From: Mesorhizobium sp. AR02 | GTDB lineage: Bacteria; Pseudomonadota; Alphaproteobacteria; Rhizobiales; Rhizobiaceae | Assembly: GCF_024746835.1 (NCBI RefSeq) | Contig: NZ_CP080530.1 | Span: 372,001 to 436,000, forward strand | Length of the DNA: 64,000 nt | Direction of reading: 5' to 3' | Shown: positions 9,318 through 18,211 of the stretch, in pieces | How the letters are laid out: each line of letters begins with the position of its first letter | Numbering within the stretch: position 1 is the stretch's first letter | The notes under the pieces: model-generated | What the model was told of the DNA's origin: nothing | Databases searched by the model: none | What the model saw: the letters and a program-made list of their open reading frames with translations, nothing else | Program-made: the position numbers and the translations under genes

Positions 9318-10901
9318 CTAAATCGGCTTAAAATCGATGTATAGCGGACGCCCGTCCGGTCGGGTCGCAGCCTGCATTCGAGTGGTGCGGTACATGATCG
9401 GCGCAGCACCATTGGTGAGGAACCGGTAGGCGCCTGAATCCTCCATAAGATCCTGCATCTCACGGTAGAGCTTCGCCCGCTCGTTCGGGTCATCGAGCGC
9501 GAGCGCCTTATCGTTGAGCTCATCGAAACGCTTGCTGCTGAAGCGTTCCCAGTTCCATTTACCGACTTGGCTGCTTATATAGGTGGACGAAAAATAAAAT
9601 GGCTCCGGCAGCATGGTGAAATGCTGGATGATAAGTTGCATGTTCTTCCAGCGATCGCCCTCGGATTCGATGCCGATCGAGTAGAACGAGCCCTCGTCCT
9701 GGACATTTATCTCGACGGCAATGCCGATCTGCGACAATTGCGCCTGCACCACTCCCGCCATGGTCGAATAGTCGCTCTGGTTTAGGCAATCGAGGGTCAA
9801 GGTGAGATCGCTCACCCCGGCCTTTTCCATGAATGCCTTAGCCTTTGCGAGGTCGCCTTCCGGTGGGATGAGCGCCTTGTCGCGATACCCGACAAGACCT
9901 TTTGCAAGCATGCCAGTGGCCACGTCGACCTGCCCCGCATAGGCTGCATCCAGGATCTGCGGTACATTGATTGCCCACTGTATCGCCTTGCGGACATTGA
10001 TGTCCTTCAGCTTCGGGTGATCGATATTCATGCCGACATAGGTGAAATCGAGTGAGGGCTTTTCCTCGACCTTAGTGTCAGCGGGCGGATTGCTCTTGAA
10101 ATTTGCAAGTGAATCCACGCTGATAGCAGTGAAATCGATGTCGCCAGCCTGATAGGCGCGTTCCGCCGTTTTGGTGTCGCCGATTGGCAGGATGCGTATT
10201 TCGTCAAACCCCGGCTTTGGGCCGGACCACTCCGGGTTCCGGGTCAAAAGCACATACTCGTTCGGCTTCCAATCGGCGAAAACATATGGGCCGGAGAAGG
10301 CGGTCGGCTTCATGCCAAAGGCACCGCCGTCCTTGTTAATTTTCACCACCGCATCTTCGGAAACGATATGGCCGACGCCATAGGGAAGCGCTAGGGTCCA
10401 AGCCGGCACGAACGGGGTCTTAAAGACGATCACGCCATTATAGTCATCCTCCACCTCAACGTGGTCGAGCGGGCCAAAATCAAAACTGCTTCCTGAATTA
10501 AGCTTGATCACACGCTCGAACGAGAATTTCACGTCCTTGGCAGTCAATTCGCCGTAGCCGCCGGTGAATTTTATGCCCTTACGAAGGTGAAAACGGATAT
10601 GAGTGGGATCGACCTGTTCCATCTTTTCAGCCGCTTCAAGCTCCCATTCCCATTTAGAGCCCGGCTTGTACCGAATGAGCTTCGAATAGATACAGCTCAT
10701 CACCTCGGAATTAATGCTCCCGATATAAAAGGCAGGGTCTAGCTTGTCGACATCCCTGTTTGCGCGCGCGGTGAGGACTTTGCCCTCGGCGGCCCAGATA
10801 ACTTGCGAGAGCGGCATGCCGGCAGCTACCAATCCGCCTCCGAGCGCGGCGCCGGTATTGAGAAACGCTCGACGGCTCACATTGCCTACGGTATTTTCCA
10901 T
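9318..10901 (-). CDS. Peptide ABC transporter substrate-binding protein (SBP family 5), Tat-exported
   Basis: A 527-residue family 5 extracytoplasmic solute-binding protein, the specificity component of the importer. The N-terminus has a twin-Arg motif (VSRRAFLNTG, residues 8-17) before a short hydrophobic stretch and an Ala-X-Ala-like cleavage site, so export is probably by the Tat pathway. The family pattern is clear: LTAKDVKFSFERV, ADWKPNEYVLLTRNPEW, and KDINVRKAIQWAINV. It is the first gene of the operon SBP-dppB-dppC-dppD-dppF. A Shine-Dalgarno-like gggagg lies just upstream. Substrates of the family include di/oligopeptides, opines and glutathione; the neighbouring amidase, racemase and D-amino-acid genes suggest peptides or N-acyl amino acids here. 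Confidence 0.95.
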   Translation of the reverse strand: MENTVGNVSRRAFLNTGAALGGGLVAAGMPLSQVIWAAEGKVLTARANRDVDKLDPAFYIGSINSEVMSCIYSKLIRYKPGSKWEWELEAAEKMEQVDPTHIRFHLRKGIKFTGGYGELTAKDVKFSFERVIKLNSGSSFDFGPLDHVEVEDDYNGVIVFKTPFVPAWTLALPYGVGHIVSEDAVVKINKDGGAFGMKPTAFSGPYVFADWKPNEYVLLTRNPEWSGPKPGFDEIRILPIGDTKTAERAYQAGDIDFTAISVDSLANFKSNPPADTKVEEKPSLDFTYVGMNIDHPKLKDINVRKAIQWAINVPQILDAAYAGQVDVATGMLAKGLVGYRDKALIPPEGDLAKAKAFMEKAGVSDLTLTLDCLNQSDYSTMAGVVQAQLSQIGIAVEINVQDEGSFYSIGIESEGDRWKNMQLIIQHFTMLPEPFYFSSTYISSQVGKWNWERFSSKRFDELNDKALALDDPNERAKLYREMQDLMEDSGAYRFLTNGAAPIMYRTTRMQAATRPDGRPLYIDFKPI

Positions 10902-11750
10902 GATCTGTTCCTCCCTTTTGGTTGTGCGACTACCGCCCGGTCATCCGCCGAACTAAGGCAAATTCAACTGGGTTCATTCGACCGCCTGTTGACTATTGAA
11001 GTATTGAAGTTGCGTGGTGCGACGAAGCACACCCGGGCGATCTCAGCGTCCTGCGGAGCGTCTGCTTCTTCATGGTCTCCCCCTGCCGCCTCGTCCGCCC
11101 GTTGTCGGATCGTGACGGCATCTGTACCTAATTTAGCATGGGCAGATATGCGGCTATTCGCAAAATGGCGGGCTGGCTGAAAGGGACACGTCAAATCGGG
11201 TGCCGATTTGGTCCCTTTCGTTCAACGAGTGCTCGGCGAGCGAGTTGGAAGTTTAGGGGGCAAGTACCTTTTCGTGGCATTCTGCAATTCTAGGATATTC
11301 AAGGGTTAGGTCCTGTACCCTGGACAGAGAGCCGAACCTCGTGATGTCGCCCCAAAACTCGGTATCGAGCGCGCTATGGGCCAAGGCCTCTAGGGGAGAA
11401 TTGCAGTCGCGCCCCGCGTGTGCAGCTGCCGATTGATCTGCACGTCAGACCGCTTTGCGGCTACCTTCCTAATCTCGTCAATATAGACGCCACCCCACTC
11501 GACGGATGTGATTGTGTCTGAGCCGGAGCTCCCAAGCTGAGGGTAGTGCGTTGGTTTGCCGCTATCAACGCCAAGGGTGGACGAAGCATGAACTTCTTCA
11601 TAAGGCGCGCTTTTTTGTCGGTTTTCTGCCAGTCACCTTGGCGGCTCGCCCCCAAAGGGAGTCGCCAGAGAAGATGACCGTGCGGTGCGGCTTCGCCAGC
11701 CGATCAGAGATGCCAGATCATCGATCGCAGTCACGCCCAGGCCTGTTAGG
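10902..11750. other. Intergenic stretch with decayed coding remnant
   Basis: About 850 bp upstream of the transporter operon. The part next to 10902 should hold its promoter. On the minus strand, about 11250-11520 reads like an eroded gene: one frame gives WGGVYIDEIRKVAAKRSDVQ and another, after a frame change, gives ALDTEFWGDITRFGSLSRVQ and then stops at about 11256. I do not recognise the family. The hairpin at 11179-11219 lies just beyond its end. Confidence 0.4.
11179..11219. terminator. Large hairpin, possible bidirectional terminator
   Basis: Two nested perfect stems are separated by a 4-nt bulge. The outer arms are GAAAGGGAC (11179-11187) and GTCCCTTTC (11211-11219). The inner arms are CAAATCGG (11192-11199) and CCGATTTG (11203-11210), with a 3-nt loop. 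There is no long T-run on either side, so termination is possible but not certain; it could also be a repeat unit. Confidence 0.45.
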
Positions 11751-13635
11751 CCCCACTTAAACACCGCCTGTAAGAATATGTTATTATATCAGCACGTTAG
11801 GCGCGCGCCGGCGCGTGTTACCACTACATTTTGGGGATGATCTCAGGCGAGTTGTTCGTCGAGGTTGTGTGGCAGAGCGATGCCAGATGCCTTGAAGACG
11901 TTGCCTACTTGGCCCGTAACGTGGGTTCTGGTGGTGACGATGCGACCATCCTTTTCGATGGTGGCTTCCTGGAGGCGGTCGAGATCGCGTAGAAGCGGCT
12001 GCCATTCGGGCGTCAGGCCTTTGGCCCGGCAGAGGCGGTACAGTTCCTTGCTGAGTACGAGCCCCAGGAACGAGCAAAACACATGCCCGCGGATGGCGGC
12101 ATCGGATTGGTGGAAGATCGGCCGGGTATTGAAGGTTGCCTTGGCGGCGCGGAACAGGCTCTCGACCTCGAGCAAATCGCGATACCGCAGCACGGCCTGG
12201 AGCGGGGTCACCTTCGCGTTGGTCCGCACCACGGTGATGCCGTCGTACCGGGCTTCCTCGGCAAGCTTGCCGACATCGATCTTGAAGTTCTTGCCGCTGG
12301 CCTTGAGGTAACGCCGGTAGGCCGAGTTGCCGACCAGTGCCTTGTCGCCCTTCTTGAGCTGTGCCTCGAGGCCGGCGATGATCGCCTGGCGGTCGGCCTT
12401 GTCCTTCTCGGCCTCGGCGTCATTGCGGCTGACAATATAGCGGTCTTTACCGACCTTGACCTCTTTGACCCACAACTGAGTTTCACCGCGCTGGCGCTCG
12501 AGAACGAGCGGAACCATCGGTGCCGCGTCATTGAGCACGACGTTGTGGATCACGCTGCTCGAGCGTTCGCGGGCCCCCAGAATGTATTCCATGCCCAGCT
12601 TTTCGAGCGCGGCGATGGTATCGGCGCTGATCATGCCGCGATCGGCGACAACGCAGGCGCGTGTGACGCCGAAGCGCGTTCGCAGCCGATCGACCACCGG
12701 CAACAGGACGGTCACGTCAGCGGTGTTGCCGGGCACCATCTCGGTGCAGATCGGCCGGCCCTCGGCATCAACGACCAGCGCCAGGATCATTTGCGCCAGA
12801 TCGGGGCGGAAGTCCTTGGAATGCCCGCGCTTGCCCAGCGTCTCGCCGCCCGCGCCGTAGAAGCACAACGAGGTGGTGTCCATGAACACAAGGCTGAGGT
12901 CGGTGAACAGGTCCTGCCGGCGCGCGAAGAGCTTTTCCTCGATCGCGTCTTTCACGCAGCGCGCCACCAGCGCGCCTTGCGCCTTTTCGCCGAGTTCCTC
13001 GCCCAGCCACGCCATGGCCCGGTAAAAGTGATGGAGCGCCAGACCCTCGGCGCCCTCGATACCATAATCGGCCATCCAGTTCGCGCAGTCGCGGTCCGAG
13101 CCCGAGACGAACAGCCGATGCAGCGTGCCAACGAACACCGCCCGTTCCACCGCAAAGCCGAACTGGCGCCCTTCCAGCACCTCTTCCAGCACCTCGCCGA
13201 TCCCGAGCCGCTCCCACAGCCGCCCGAACAACAGCGGACCGCCGATGCGGCGAGAGGCAATTCGCCCCGCGTCAATGTCGGACAGGATGAGGCTGCGTTC
13301 GCCATGGCGCGCAATCGAGGCCGCCAATCTGTCAAGTTCGCCGCTGGCAACCAGCGCATCCTTGCGGCCCAGCGCCTTTATCGTGCGCTGGCGAACGGTT
13401 TTGCCGTCGCGGACACTTTCCACGAGGTAAAGATAGCGGTGGCCGCGCGCGACTCTCTCAACGACAAACATGCCAGCGTTGTTAGCGAATAAATGCCATA
13501 AAATCCATACAACATGCGGCTAGCAGATCAAATGTTGTTACCACACATTTTCGCGCCGAAAACTCAAGGCGAGTGAATTCAATAGCTTAACGGACAGCGT
13601 TCGCCATCCGTTCACCTCCAACTGTTCAAGTCGGG
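11751..13635 (-). mobile_element. IS1634-family element, copy 1
   Basis: A complete IS of 1885 bp. Its ends are related inverted repeats, CCCCACTTAAACA on the left and CCCGACTTGAACA on the right (read inward), and the element is flanked by a 5-bp direct repeat TTAGG (11746-11750 and 13636-13640), the target duplication. A second copy at 35953-37836 is nearly identical over its whole length, which independently defines the same boundaries. Confidence 0.92.
11843..13471 (-). CDS. IS1634 family transposase (copy 1)
   Basis: A 542-residue DDE transposase of the IS1634 family (IS4-related). It begins with MFVVERVARGHRYLYLVESV, carries LVFMDTTSLCFYG near the first catalytic Asp and ACVVADRGMISADTIAALEK near the second, and has the late E-containing region EVESLFRAAKATFNTRPIFH. 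It ends in LDEQLA. The second copy in the window differs at this C-terminus because of a single missing base. A long open frame on the opposite strand is a codon-bias shadow. Confidence 0.95.
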   Translation of the reverse strand: MFVVERVARGHRYLYLVESVRDGKTVRQRTIKALGRKDALVASGELDRLAASIARHGERSLILSDIDAGRIASRRIGGPLLFGRLWERLGIGEVLEEVLEGRQFGFAVERAVFVGTLHRLFVSGSDRDCANWMADYGIEGAEGLALHHFYRAMAWLGEELGEKAQGALVARCVKDAIEEKLFARRQDLFTDLSLVFMDTTSLCFYGAGGETLGKRGHSKDFRPDLAQMILALVVDAEGRPICTEMVPGNTADVTVLLPVVDRLRTRFGVTRACVVADRGMISADTIAALEKLGMEYILGARERSSSVIHNVVLNDAAPMVPLVLERQRGETQLWVKEVKVGKDRYIVSRNDAEAEKDKADRQAIIAGLEAQLKKGDKALVGNSAYRRYLKASGKNFKIDVGKLAEEARYDGITVVRTNAKVTPLQAVLRYRDLLEVESLFRAAKATFNTRPIFHQSDAAIRGHVFCSFLGLVLSKELYRLCRAKGLTPEWQPLLRDLDRLQEATIEKDGRIVTTRTHVTGQVGNVFKASGIALPHNLDEQLA

Positions 13636-14400
13636 TTAGGCGGCCGCGTATGTGAGCTGACAGAGAGTTGTGATGTCATAGACTGGCAGTCCGGTTGTCC
13701 GTCGAATGGCTGGAGAAACAAGCGGGAACAACGTGCACTCGAACAGGATCGCTCCGATATCCGTATGTTCCGATTGTAAGCTGCAGAGGCAAGCCATGAC
13801 TTCGGCTTCGATGTCGGCCGGCTCAGTATAGGGCGGGGGGCGTTTCATTTCATTTTGCCACATAACACCACCTTCGATGCCGCCGACTACGACGCGCGCT
13901 CGATCGCCTGGGTCATGAATGGCAAGCATCTTCTCGTCGAGGCAGCTCGAATCCGCGGCGATGACAGCAATTTTTGCAGTGGTAGGGTACTGCCGAAGCA
14001 GTAGCGGCAGAAGAATGAGGCTGGTGGCGGCCACAGGGACGTTGACGGCCGATGCCACCGCAGCTTGGTGTCGGACGGAGTAGCCGCAGTTCGCACTGAT
14101 CGCAATGGCCCCTCGGGCCACGAGCCGACGGGCGGCTGCGATGTAAGCGGGCTCGAGCGCAGAGTCACCTTGGATGACGTTGTCTGCCCAGGCACCCTCT
14201 ACCGTCTCCGCGATCACCGGAAAAGGCAGCCTTTCCCTAAATGCGTCGATAGCCTCGTCTGCCGCAGACTCGCCCGCAAGAGCTCCTCTTTCCAGGTTGA
14301 GAATGCCAAGGGAACGGGCAACGGATGACACTTGCGGCCTCACATTACTAGCAGTTTGTCTTCGCCAATATGAAACAGTCCTGCGCAAGATTTGCGCCAA
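13636..14400 (-). CDS. Aspartate/glutamate/hydantoin racemase family protein
   Basis: A 254-residue member of the Asp/Glu racemase superfamily, cofactor-independent enzymes using two Cys as acid/base. Both candidate Cys are present: ISANCGYSVR in the N-terminal half and ILFECTLFPLVSPAIRR in the C-terminal half. The family also includes hydantoin racemase, maleate isomerase and AroM, so the exact substrate is open. Its stop codon lies in the 5-bp target duplication of the adjacent IS1634 copy, so the gene survived the insertion intact. Next to an M20 amidohydrolase and a peptide transporter, racemisation of an amino acid or hydantoin-type product is the likely role. Confidence 0.82.
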   Translation of the reverse strand: MAQILRRTVSYWRRQTASNVRPQVSSVARSLGILNLERGALAGESAADEAIDAFRERLPFPVIAETVEGAWADNVIQGDSALEPAYIAAARRLVARGAIAISANCGYSVRHQAAVASAVNVPVAATSLILLPLLLRQYPTTAKIAVIAADSSCLDEKMLAIHDPGDRARVVVGGIEGGVMWQNEMKRPPPYTEPADIEAEVMACLCSLQSEHTDIGAILFECTLFPLVSPAIRRTTGLPVYDITTLCQLTYAAA

Positions 14401-14478
14401 AAACCAGGCGCTACTGAAAAGTGGATTTCATGGACGGCCGGATTGCGGGCAAATTGGACACATTTGAAGATGGTGCGA

Positions 14479-15654
14479 CTACCCCTCGTCAATCCCAAGC
14501 GCGGCCTCCACGACATTCACCCAATAGGCCACTCCGTATTGAATTGCGGCATCGTCGAAGTCGTAGGCGGCATTGTGTACCGGGGCTGAAGCGCCATTGC
14601 CGATGAAGATGAGCGCCCCTGGGCGCGCCTGCAGCATGTAAGCGAAATCCTCGGCACCCATGACCGGCCTCAACGTCTCGTCTACTGCTACCGCGCCGGT
14701 GCCTGCAGCCGCACGAACGGCAAGAGCAGTGGCGGCGTTATCGTTCACGGTGGCTGGAACCGACCGGCGGTAGCGATATGAAATGTCGCCCCCGAAAGCT
14801 TGCGCGATTTTCCGCGCGGTCGTCTCCAACTGGGTCTCGGCGAAGTCGCGCAGGGCAGGGGCCAACGCGCGGACCGTTCCTGCCAGTTCAACTTCGTCGG
14901 CTATCACATTGTAAGCATTTGAGGCGCGGAGTTTCGTGACGGAAATTACCAGCGACTCGACCGGGTCGGTGCTGCGCGACACCAACGCCTGCAGGCCAAT
15001 AATGACCTGAGCGGCTATAACGACCGGATCAACTGTCAAGTGCGGGGCTGCGGCGTGCCCGCCGCGACCCTTTACAACGATGTCAAAATCGTCCTGGGAG
15101 GCCATCATCGGACCTGCACAAATGGCGAACTTGCCTACATCGATCCCTGGCCAGTTGTGCATCCCGAACACTTGAGAGATACCAAAACGGTCCAAAAACC
15201 CGTCCTCGACCATCTTGAGCCCGCCCGACGGCAATTCGACTTCCTCGGCCGGCTGGAAGATAAGCGCGACGGTGCCTCTGAAATTACGGTTCCCTGCGAG
15301 ATATTTTGCAGCACCAAGCAGCATGGCTATATGACCGTCATGGCCGCAGGCGTGCATCCTCCCCGGAATCTTCGAGGCCCATGTTTTTCCCGGTGCCTCC
15401 TGAATTGGTAAGGCGTCCATATCGGCCCGGAGCCCTATCGTCGGCCCTTCGCCGCTCTCCCCCTGAATGAAAGCGACTATGCCGGTTCCGGCTATACCTG
15501 TTTCGATGTGGTTGATTCCAAAGGACGCTAGCTTGTCCGCAACGAACCGTGCCGTTTCATGCACAGCAAAGTCGAGCTCGGGGTTTTGATGAAGATGCTG
15601 GCGCCAGGCCGTGACCTCGTCGGCCAGGTGATAAAAGTTCTCGACTGAGTGCAT
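14479..15654 (-). CDS. M20 family amidohydrolase (hippurate hydrolase/IAA-amino acid hydrolase type)
   Basis: A 391-residue zinc amidohydrolase of the M20D family, which cleaves N-acyl amino acids such as hippurate or auxin conjugates. Metal-binding signatures are visible: RADMDALPIQE, MHACGHDGHIAM, the catalytic pair FQPAEEVE, and MGAEDFAYML near the end. The dimerisation insert is present (VVKGRGGHAAAPH). The start at 15654 follows aagggag, a good ribosome site; upstream in-frame codons lie in non-coding sequence. The Lrp-type regulator is transcribed divergently 250 bp away and probably controls it. In a plant symbiont, auxin-amino-acid conjugates are possible substrates, but this is inference. 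Confidence 0.93.
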   Translation of the reverse strand: MHSVENFYHLADEVTAWRQHLHQNPELDFAVHETARFVADKLASFGINHIETGIAGTGIVAFIQGESGEGPTIGLRADMDALPIQEAPGKTWASKIPGRMHACGHDGHIAMLLGAAKYLAGNRNFRGTVALIFQPAEEVELPSGGLKMVEDGFLDRFGISQVFGMHNWPGIDVGKFAICAGPMMASQDDFDIVVKGRGGHAAAPHLTVDPVVIAAQVIIGLQALVSRSTDPVESLVISVTKLRASNAYNVIADEVELAGTVRALAPALRDFAETQLETTARKIAQAFGGDISYRYRRSVPATVNDNAATALAVRAAAGTGAVAVDETLRPVMGAEDFAYMLQARPGALIFIGNGASAPVHNAAYDFDDAAIQYGVAYWVNVVEAALGIDEG

Positions 15655-15905
15655 GCAGACTCCCTTCAGCGACGTCTGGCGGTCATTGCAGGGCCGCGGT
15701 CGGTGCCCATGTGCATAATCTGCCCTAAGCGTTTGGAATAGTTGGGCCAAAATTTGCATTGCAGTGAAAAGAAACGCTCGCATATCCCCGACGTTTGCAA
15801 TAATGGCACGTTTTGAATGGGGTAGCGTTTCATTGAGCTTCCGATCTTGCAACGAGCGTTTCGGATCGCTTTGCATAATCGTGGTTTCGCCTCTAGGGTA
15901 CTGAG

Positions 15906-16361
15906 ATGATTGATGACCTTGACCGGCGCATACTAGGCGCTCTTCAAAAGAACAACAGGTTGTCGTTTGCCGAACTTGCGGATCTCGTGGGCTCATCTGC
16001 TGCCTCATGCATGCGGCGCGTCAACAAGTTACGCGCCGACGGCGTTATCACCGCTGATATCTCCCTGGTTGACCCCAAAGCACTTGGGAAGTCGCTGACC
16101 GTGGTCGTAACGGTGGAGCTCGATCGCGAGCGTTTAGACCTTGTCGACGACTTCAAGCGAGCAATGCGGGCGGCGAAAGAAGTCACTCAATGCTATATGG
16201 TGACAGGTGATGCAGACTTCGTTCTTATTGTAGCAGTAGAGGACGTTGAGGCCTTTGACGTTTTTGTAAAGACCAAACTTTACACGAACCCCAATGTCCG
16301 CAAATTCAAGAGCATGATTGCGCTGGACCGCGTGAAGTTCGAGCCCCGGTCGCTGGTGTAG
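15906..16361 (+). CDS. Lrp/AsnC family transcriptional regulator
   Basis: A 151-residue regulator with an N-terminal helix-turn-helix (DDLDRRILGALQKNNRLSFA, then ELADLVGSSAASCMRRVNKL) and a C-terminal RAM/AsnC effector domain (VTQCYMVTGDADFVLIVAV). Proteins of this family sense amino acids and often regulate the divergent neighbour. Here that is the M20 amidohydrolase, and the shared 250-bp upstream region would hold the operator. The IS5-type element begins 10 bp after its stop but leaves the gene complete. Confidence 0.94.
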   Translation: MIDDLDRRILGALQKNNRLSFAELADLVGSSAASCMRRVNKLRADGVITADISLVDPKALGKSLTVVVTVELDRERLDLVDDFKRAMRAAKEVTQCYMVTGDADFVLIVAVEDVEAFDVFVKTKLYTNPNVRKFKSMIALDRVKFEPRSLV

Positions 16362-16367
16362 CCCCTT

Positions 16368-16712
16368 TTAGCAGGCTGTTGAAGAAGGATCACGTTTGGC
16401 CTTGAGGATAGCCTCGTCGCCGTTCTGATAGGCGAAGGTGATGTCGATCGAGCCGTCGTCGAGCAATTCTGCGGAGCCGTCGCCGGTAACTTCGTCCATC
16501 TCATCGAAGCCGGCCCATGTGAAGAAGACCATTGACGGCCCGTACCCGAGATCGAGGCCGGCTAGCAGGGCGCCAAAGGCGATCTCACCGTGGTTGTCGG
16601 CCCCAATGGTGACCGTGGCGGGTCCGCCGAGGTCGAGATAGCCGCGATCCCACAGGTCAGCTTCGATGATCCGCCAGCGGCCGATCAGTTGACAGCCCGC
16701 GGGCGCGGTCAT
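16368..16712 (-). CDS. Passenger protein of IS5-type element, unknown function
   Basis: A 114-residue acidic protein whose ATG overlaps the transposase stop by 4 nt. Visible features are GCQLIGRWRIIEADLWDRGY, FTWAGFDEMDEVTGDGSAEL and a C-terminus SSTAC. I know no function. A homologue occupies the same position in the second IS5-type segment (26593-26919). The last codons are read from the terminal inverted repeat, and the stop TAA comes from the duplicated target (CTAA). It is an integral part of the element, not host DNA. Confidence 0.8.
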   Translation of the reverse strand: MTAPAGCQLIGRWRIIEADLWDRGYLDLGGPATVTIGADNHGEIAFGALLAGLDLGYGPSMVFFTWAGFDEMDEVTGDGSAELLDDGSIDITFAYQNGDEAILKAKRDPSSTAC

Positions 16713-17887
16713 GTCGGCACCGCCAGCAGCTTCGGCAACCGCACGAGATTGTAGGCGGCGGCGTTGAAGGTGAAGGCCCATCCGACGCGGTCGCGGCCAC
16801 GCAACTTCGTCTTCGCCTGTCCGGCGACCGTCTTGATCCACCCGAACGCCTCTTCAATGCGCTTGCGAATACGCTGACTGACAGCATAGCCGCCATGCCG
16901 CGTCGTGCGCCCGTCGATCGCCGAACTCCGGCCGCTGGTGTTCTGCGCCACATGCGGCGTCACCTTCATCGAACGCAGCTCATTGATGAAGTCTTGCGCG
17001 TCATAGGCCTTGTCGGCACCGAGTGTGATCGCCTGTGGCCGCTCCGCTCGCGGTTCGATCATGTGCAGTGCGGCCACCCGCTCAGCATGCCCGTCGGCAA
17101 ACGTCAGGCAGGCGTCGACCAGAAGGCCATGGCGGTTCTCCATCAGCCCATGCCCCATGAAGCAGAGCTTCGCCTCCTTGCCCCGCCCTTTGCGATAGAG
17201 CCGGGCATCCGGATCGGTGGTCGAGGCATGTGTGTCGTTGGATCGCTTGTGGCCATGGAAGTCCGCTTCCGCGTTTCGCCCGCCCCCTTCAGCCGGCGGC
17301 TCGCCATGACCACCGCTTGGGCCGTCCTTCGGTTTGACGCTCTTCATCGATGCCCACGCCTCGATCAGTGTGCCGTCGACCGAGAAGTGATCCGTCGACA
17401 GAAGCTTCTTCACCTTGGGTTGCGCCAGCACCGCCGCCAGGAACTTTGCAGCGATGTCGCCCTCCAGCAGCCGGTCACGGTTCTTGGAGAACACCGAATG
17501 ATCCCAGGCCGCATCGTCGACGCCAATCCCGACGAACCAGCGGAACAGAAGGTCGTATTCCAGCCGCTCCATCAACAGCCGCTCCGAGCGGATCGAGTAG
17601 AACGCCTGCAGCAGCATCGCACGCAGCAGCTTCTCCGGTGGGATCGACGGCCGCCCAATCGGCGAGTACAGCGCCGCAAACTCCCGCTCCAACGCCGAAA
17701 GCGCCTCATTCACAATCGCCCGAATACGGCGCAACGGATGATCGCGCCGCACCCGAGCCTCGAGGTCCACATAGCTGAACAGTTCGCCCGTCTGTCCGTC
17801 ACCGCCCCGCACGATTCACTCCCACCTCTTCGTGGTCAGAGTGAATCACGAACCCGAGACTGTCGCGAGCCCTTTTTCAACAGCCTG
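16372..17887 (-). mobile_element. IS5-type element with passenger gene (copy A)
   Basis: 1516 bp bounded by near-identical inverted repeats (CAGGCTGTTGAAGAAGG left, CAGGCTGTTGAAAAAGG right, read inward) and a 4-bp target duplication TTAG (16368-16371 and 17888-17891), which equals CTAA on the minus strand and fits the C(T/A)A(G/A) target of IS5 elements. It carries a transposase and a small overlapping passenger gene. Confidence 0.92.
16709..17812 (-). CDS. IS5 family transposase
   Basis: A 367-residue transposase with the IS5/IS1182-type N-terminal domain (GELFSYVDLEARVRRDHPLR, then RPSIPPEKLLRAMLLQAFYS) and a DDE domain: the first Asp in HFSVDGTLIEAWASMKS, the second in TLGADKAYDAQDFI, and Glu in RKRIEEAFGWIKTVAG. 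The start is GTG at 17812. It is coupled by an ATGA overlap to the passenger gene. Confidence 0.95.
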   Translation of the reverse strand: MRGGDGQTGELFSYVDLEARVRRDHPLRRIRAIVNEALSALEREFAALYSPIGRPSIPPEKLLRAMLLQAFYSIRSERLLMERLEYDLLFRWFVGIGVDDAAWDHSVFSKNRDRLLEGDIAAKFLAAVLAQPKVKKLLSTDHFSVDGTLIEAWASMKSVKPKDGPSGGHGEPPAEGGGRNAEADFHGHKRSNDTHASTTDPDARLYRKGRGKEAKLCFMGHGLMENRHGLLVDACLTFADGHAERVAALHMIEPRAERPQAITLGADKAYDAQDFINELRSMKVTPHVAQNTSGRSSAIDGRTTRHGGYAVSQRIRKRIEEAFGWIKTVAGQAKTKLRGRDRVGWAFTFNAAAYNLVRLPKLLAVPT

Positions 17888-17891
17888 TTAG

Positions 17892-18211
17892 GCTGAACGT
17901 TTCCGCCACTCCCATCCCGTTTTTGAAGCGGGCATTTCGGCCGGGGCACCACTTTGATCACAATCACAGCATCGAAGTCTGCGATTTATTCCGAACACCG
18001 GGCGACCGGCGGCCGGCCACAAAAGGGCTTATTGGCCCCGCTCAAGCGGTAATCGATCGCGCTGACGACATCTGGCATGCGCTGCGTGCTGGCGATCTGA
18101 GGCGCGCCAACATTTGAATTGCTGAGATGTGCAGCCGCTGGGCGGTTCCGCAGCGGTAAATCGTAACCGGTTGTGCGGAGTGCCCGGTTGCAAGATTTGG
18201 AGGACTCAGGA
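17892..18211. other. Intergenic stretch, no gene seen
   Basis: About 320 bp between the IS5-type element and the aminotransferase gene. Only weak short frames are present. The promoter of the aminotransferase/kbl pair should lie in its right half; I could not assign convincing -35/-10 boxes. Confidence 0.4.

Noticed and set aside
12083..13492. 469-codon open frame on the strand opposite the IS1634 transposase (repeated at 36284-37693)
   Set aside because: It is an exact antisense shadow of the transposase, present in both copies only because the DNA is the same; composition is His/Gln/Gly-rich and matches no family.
15740..15758. Possible sigma-54 type -24/-12 promoter (GG and GC spaced 10 bp, TTGCA at -12) before the Lrp gene
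   Set aside because: The -24 part TGGGCC departs from TGGCAC, and the distance to the gene (about 150 bp) is large; a chance match is likely.
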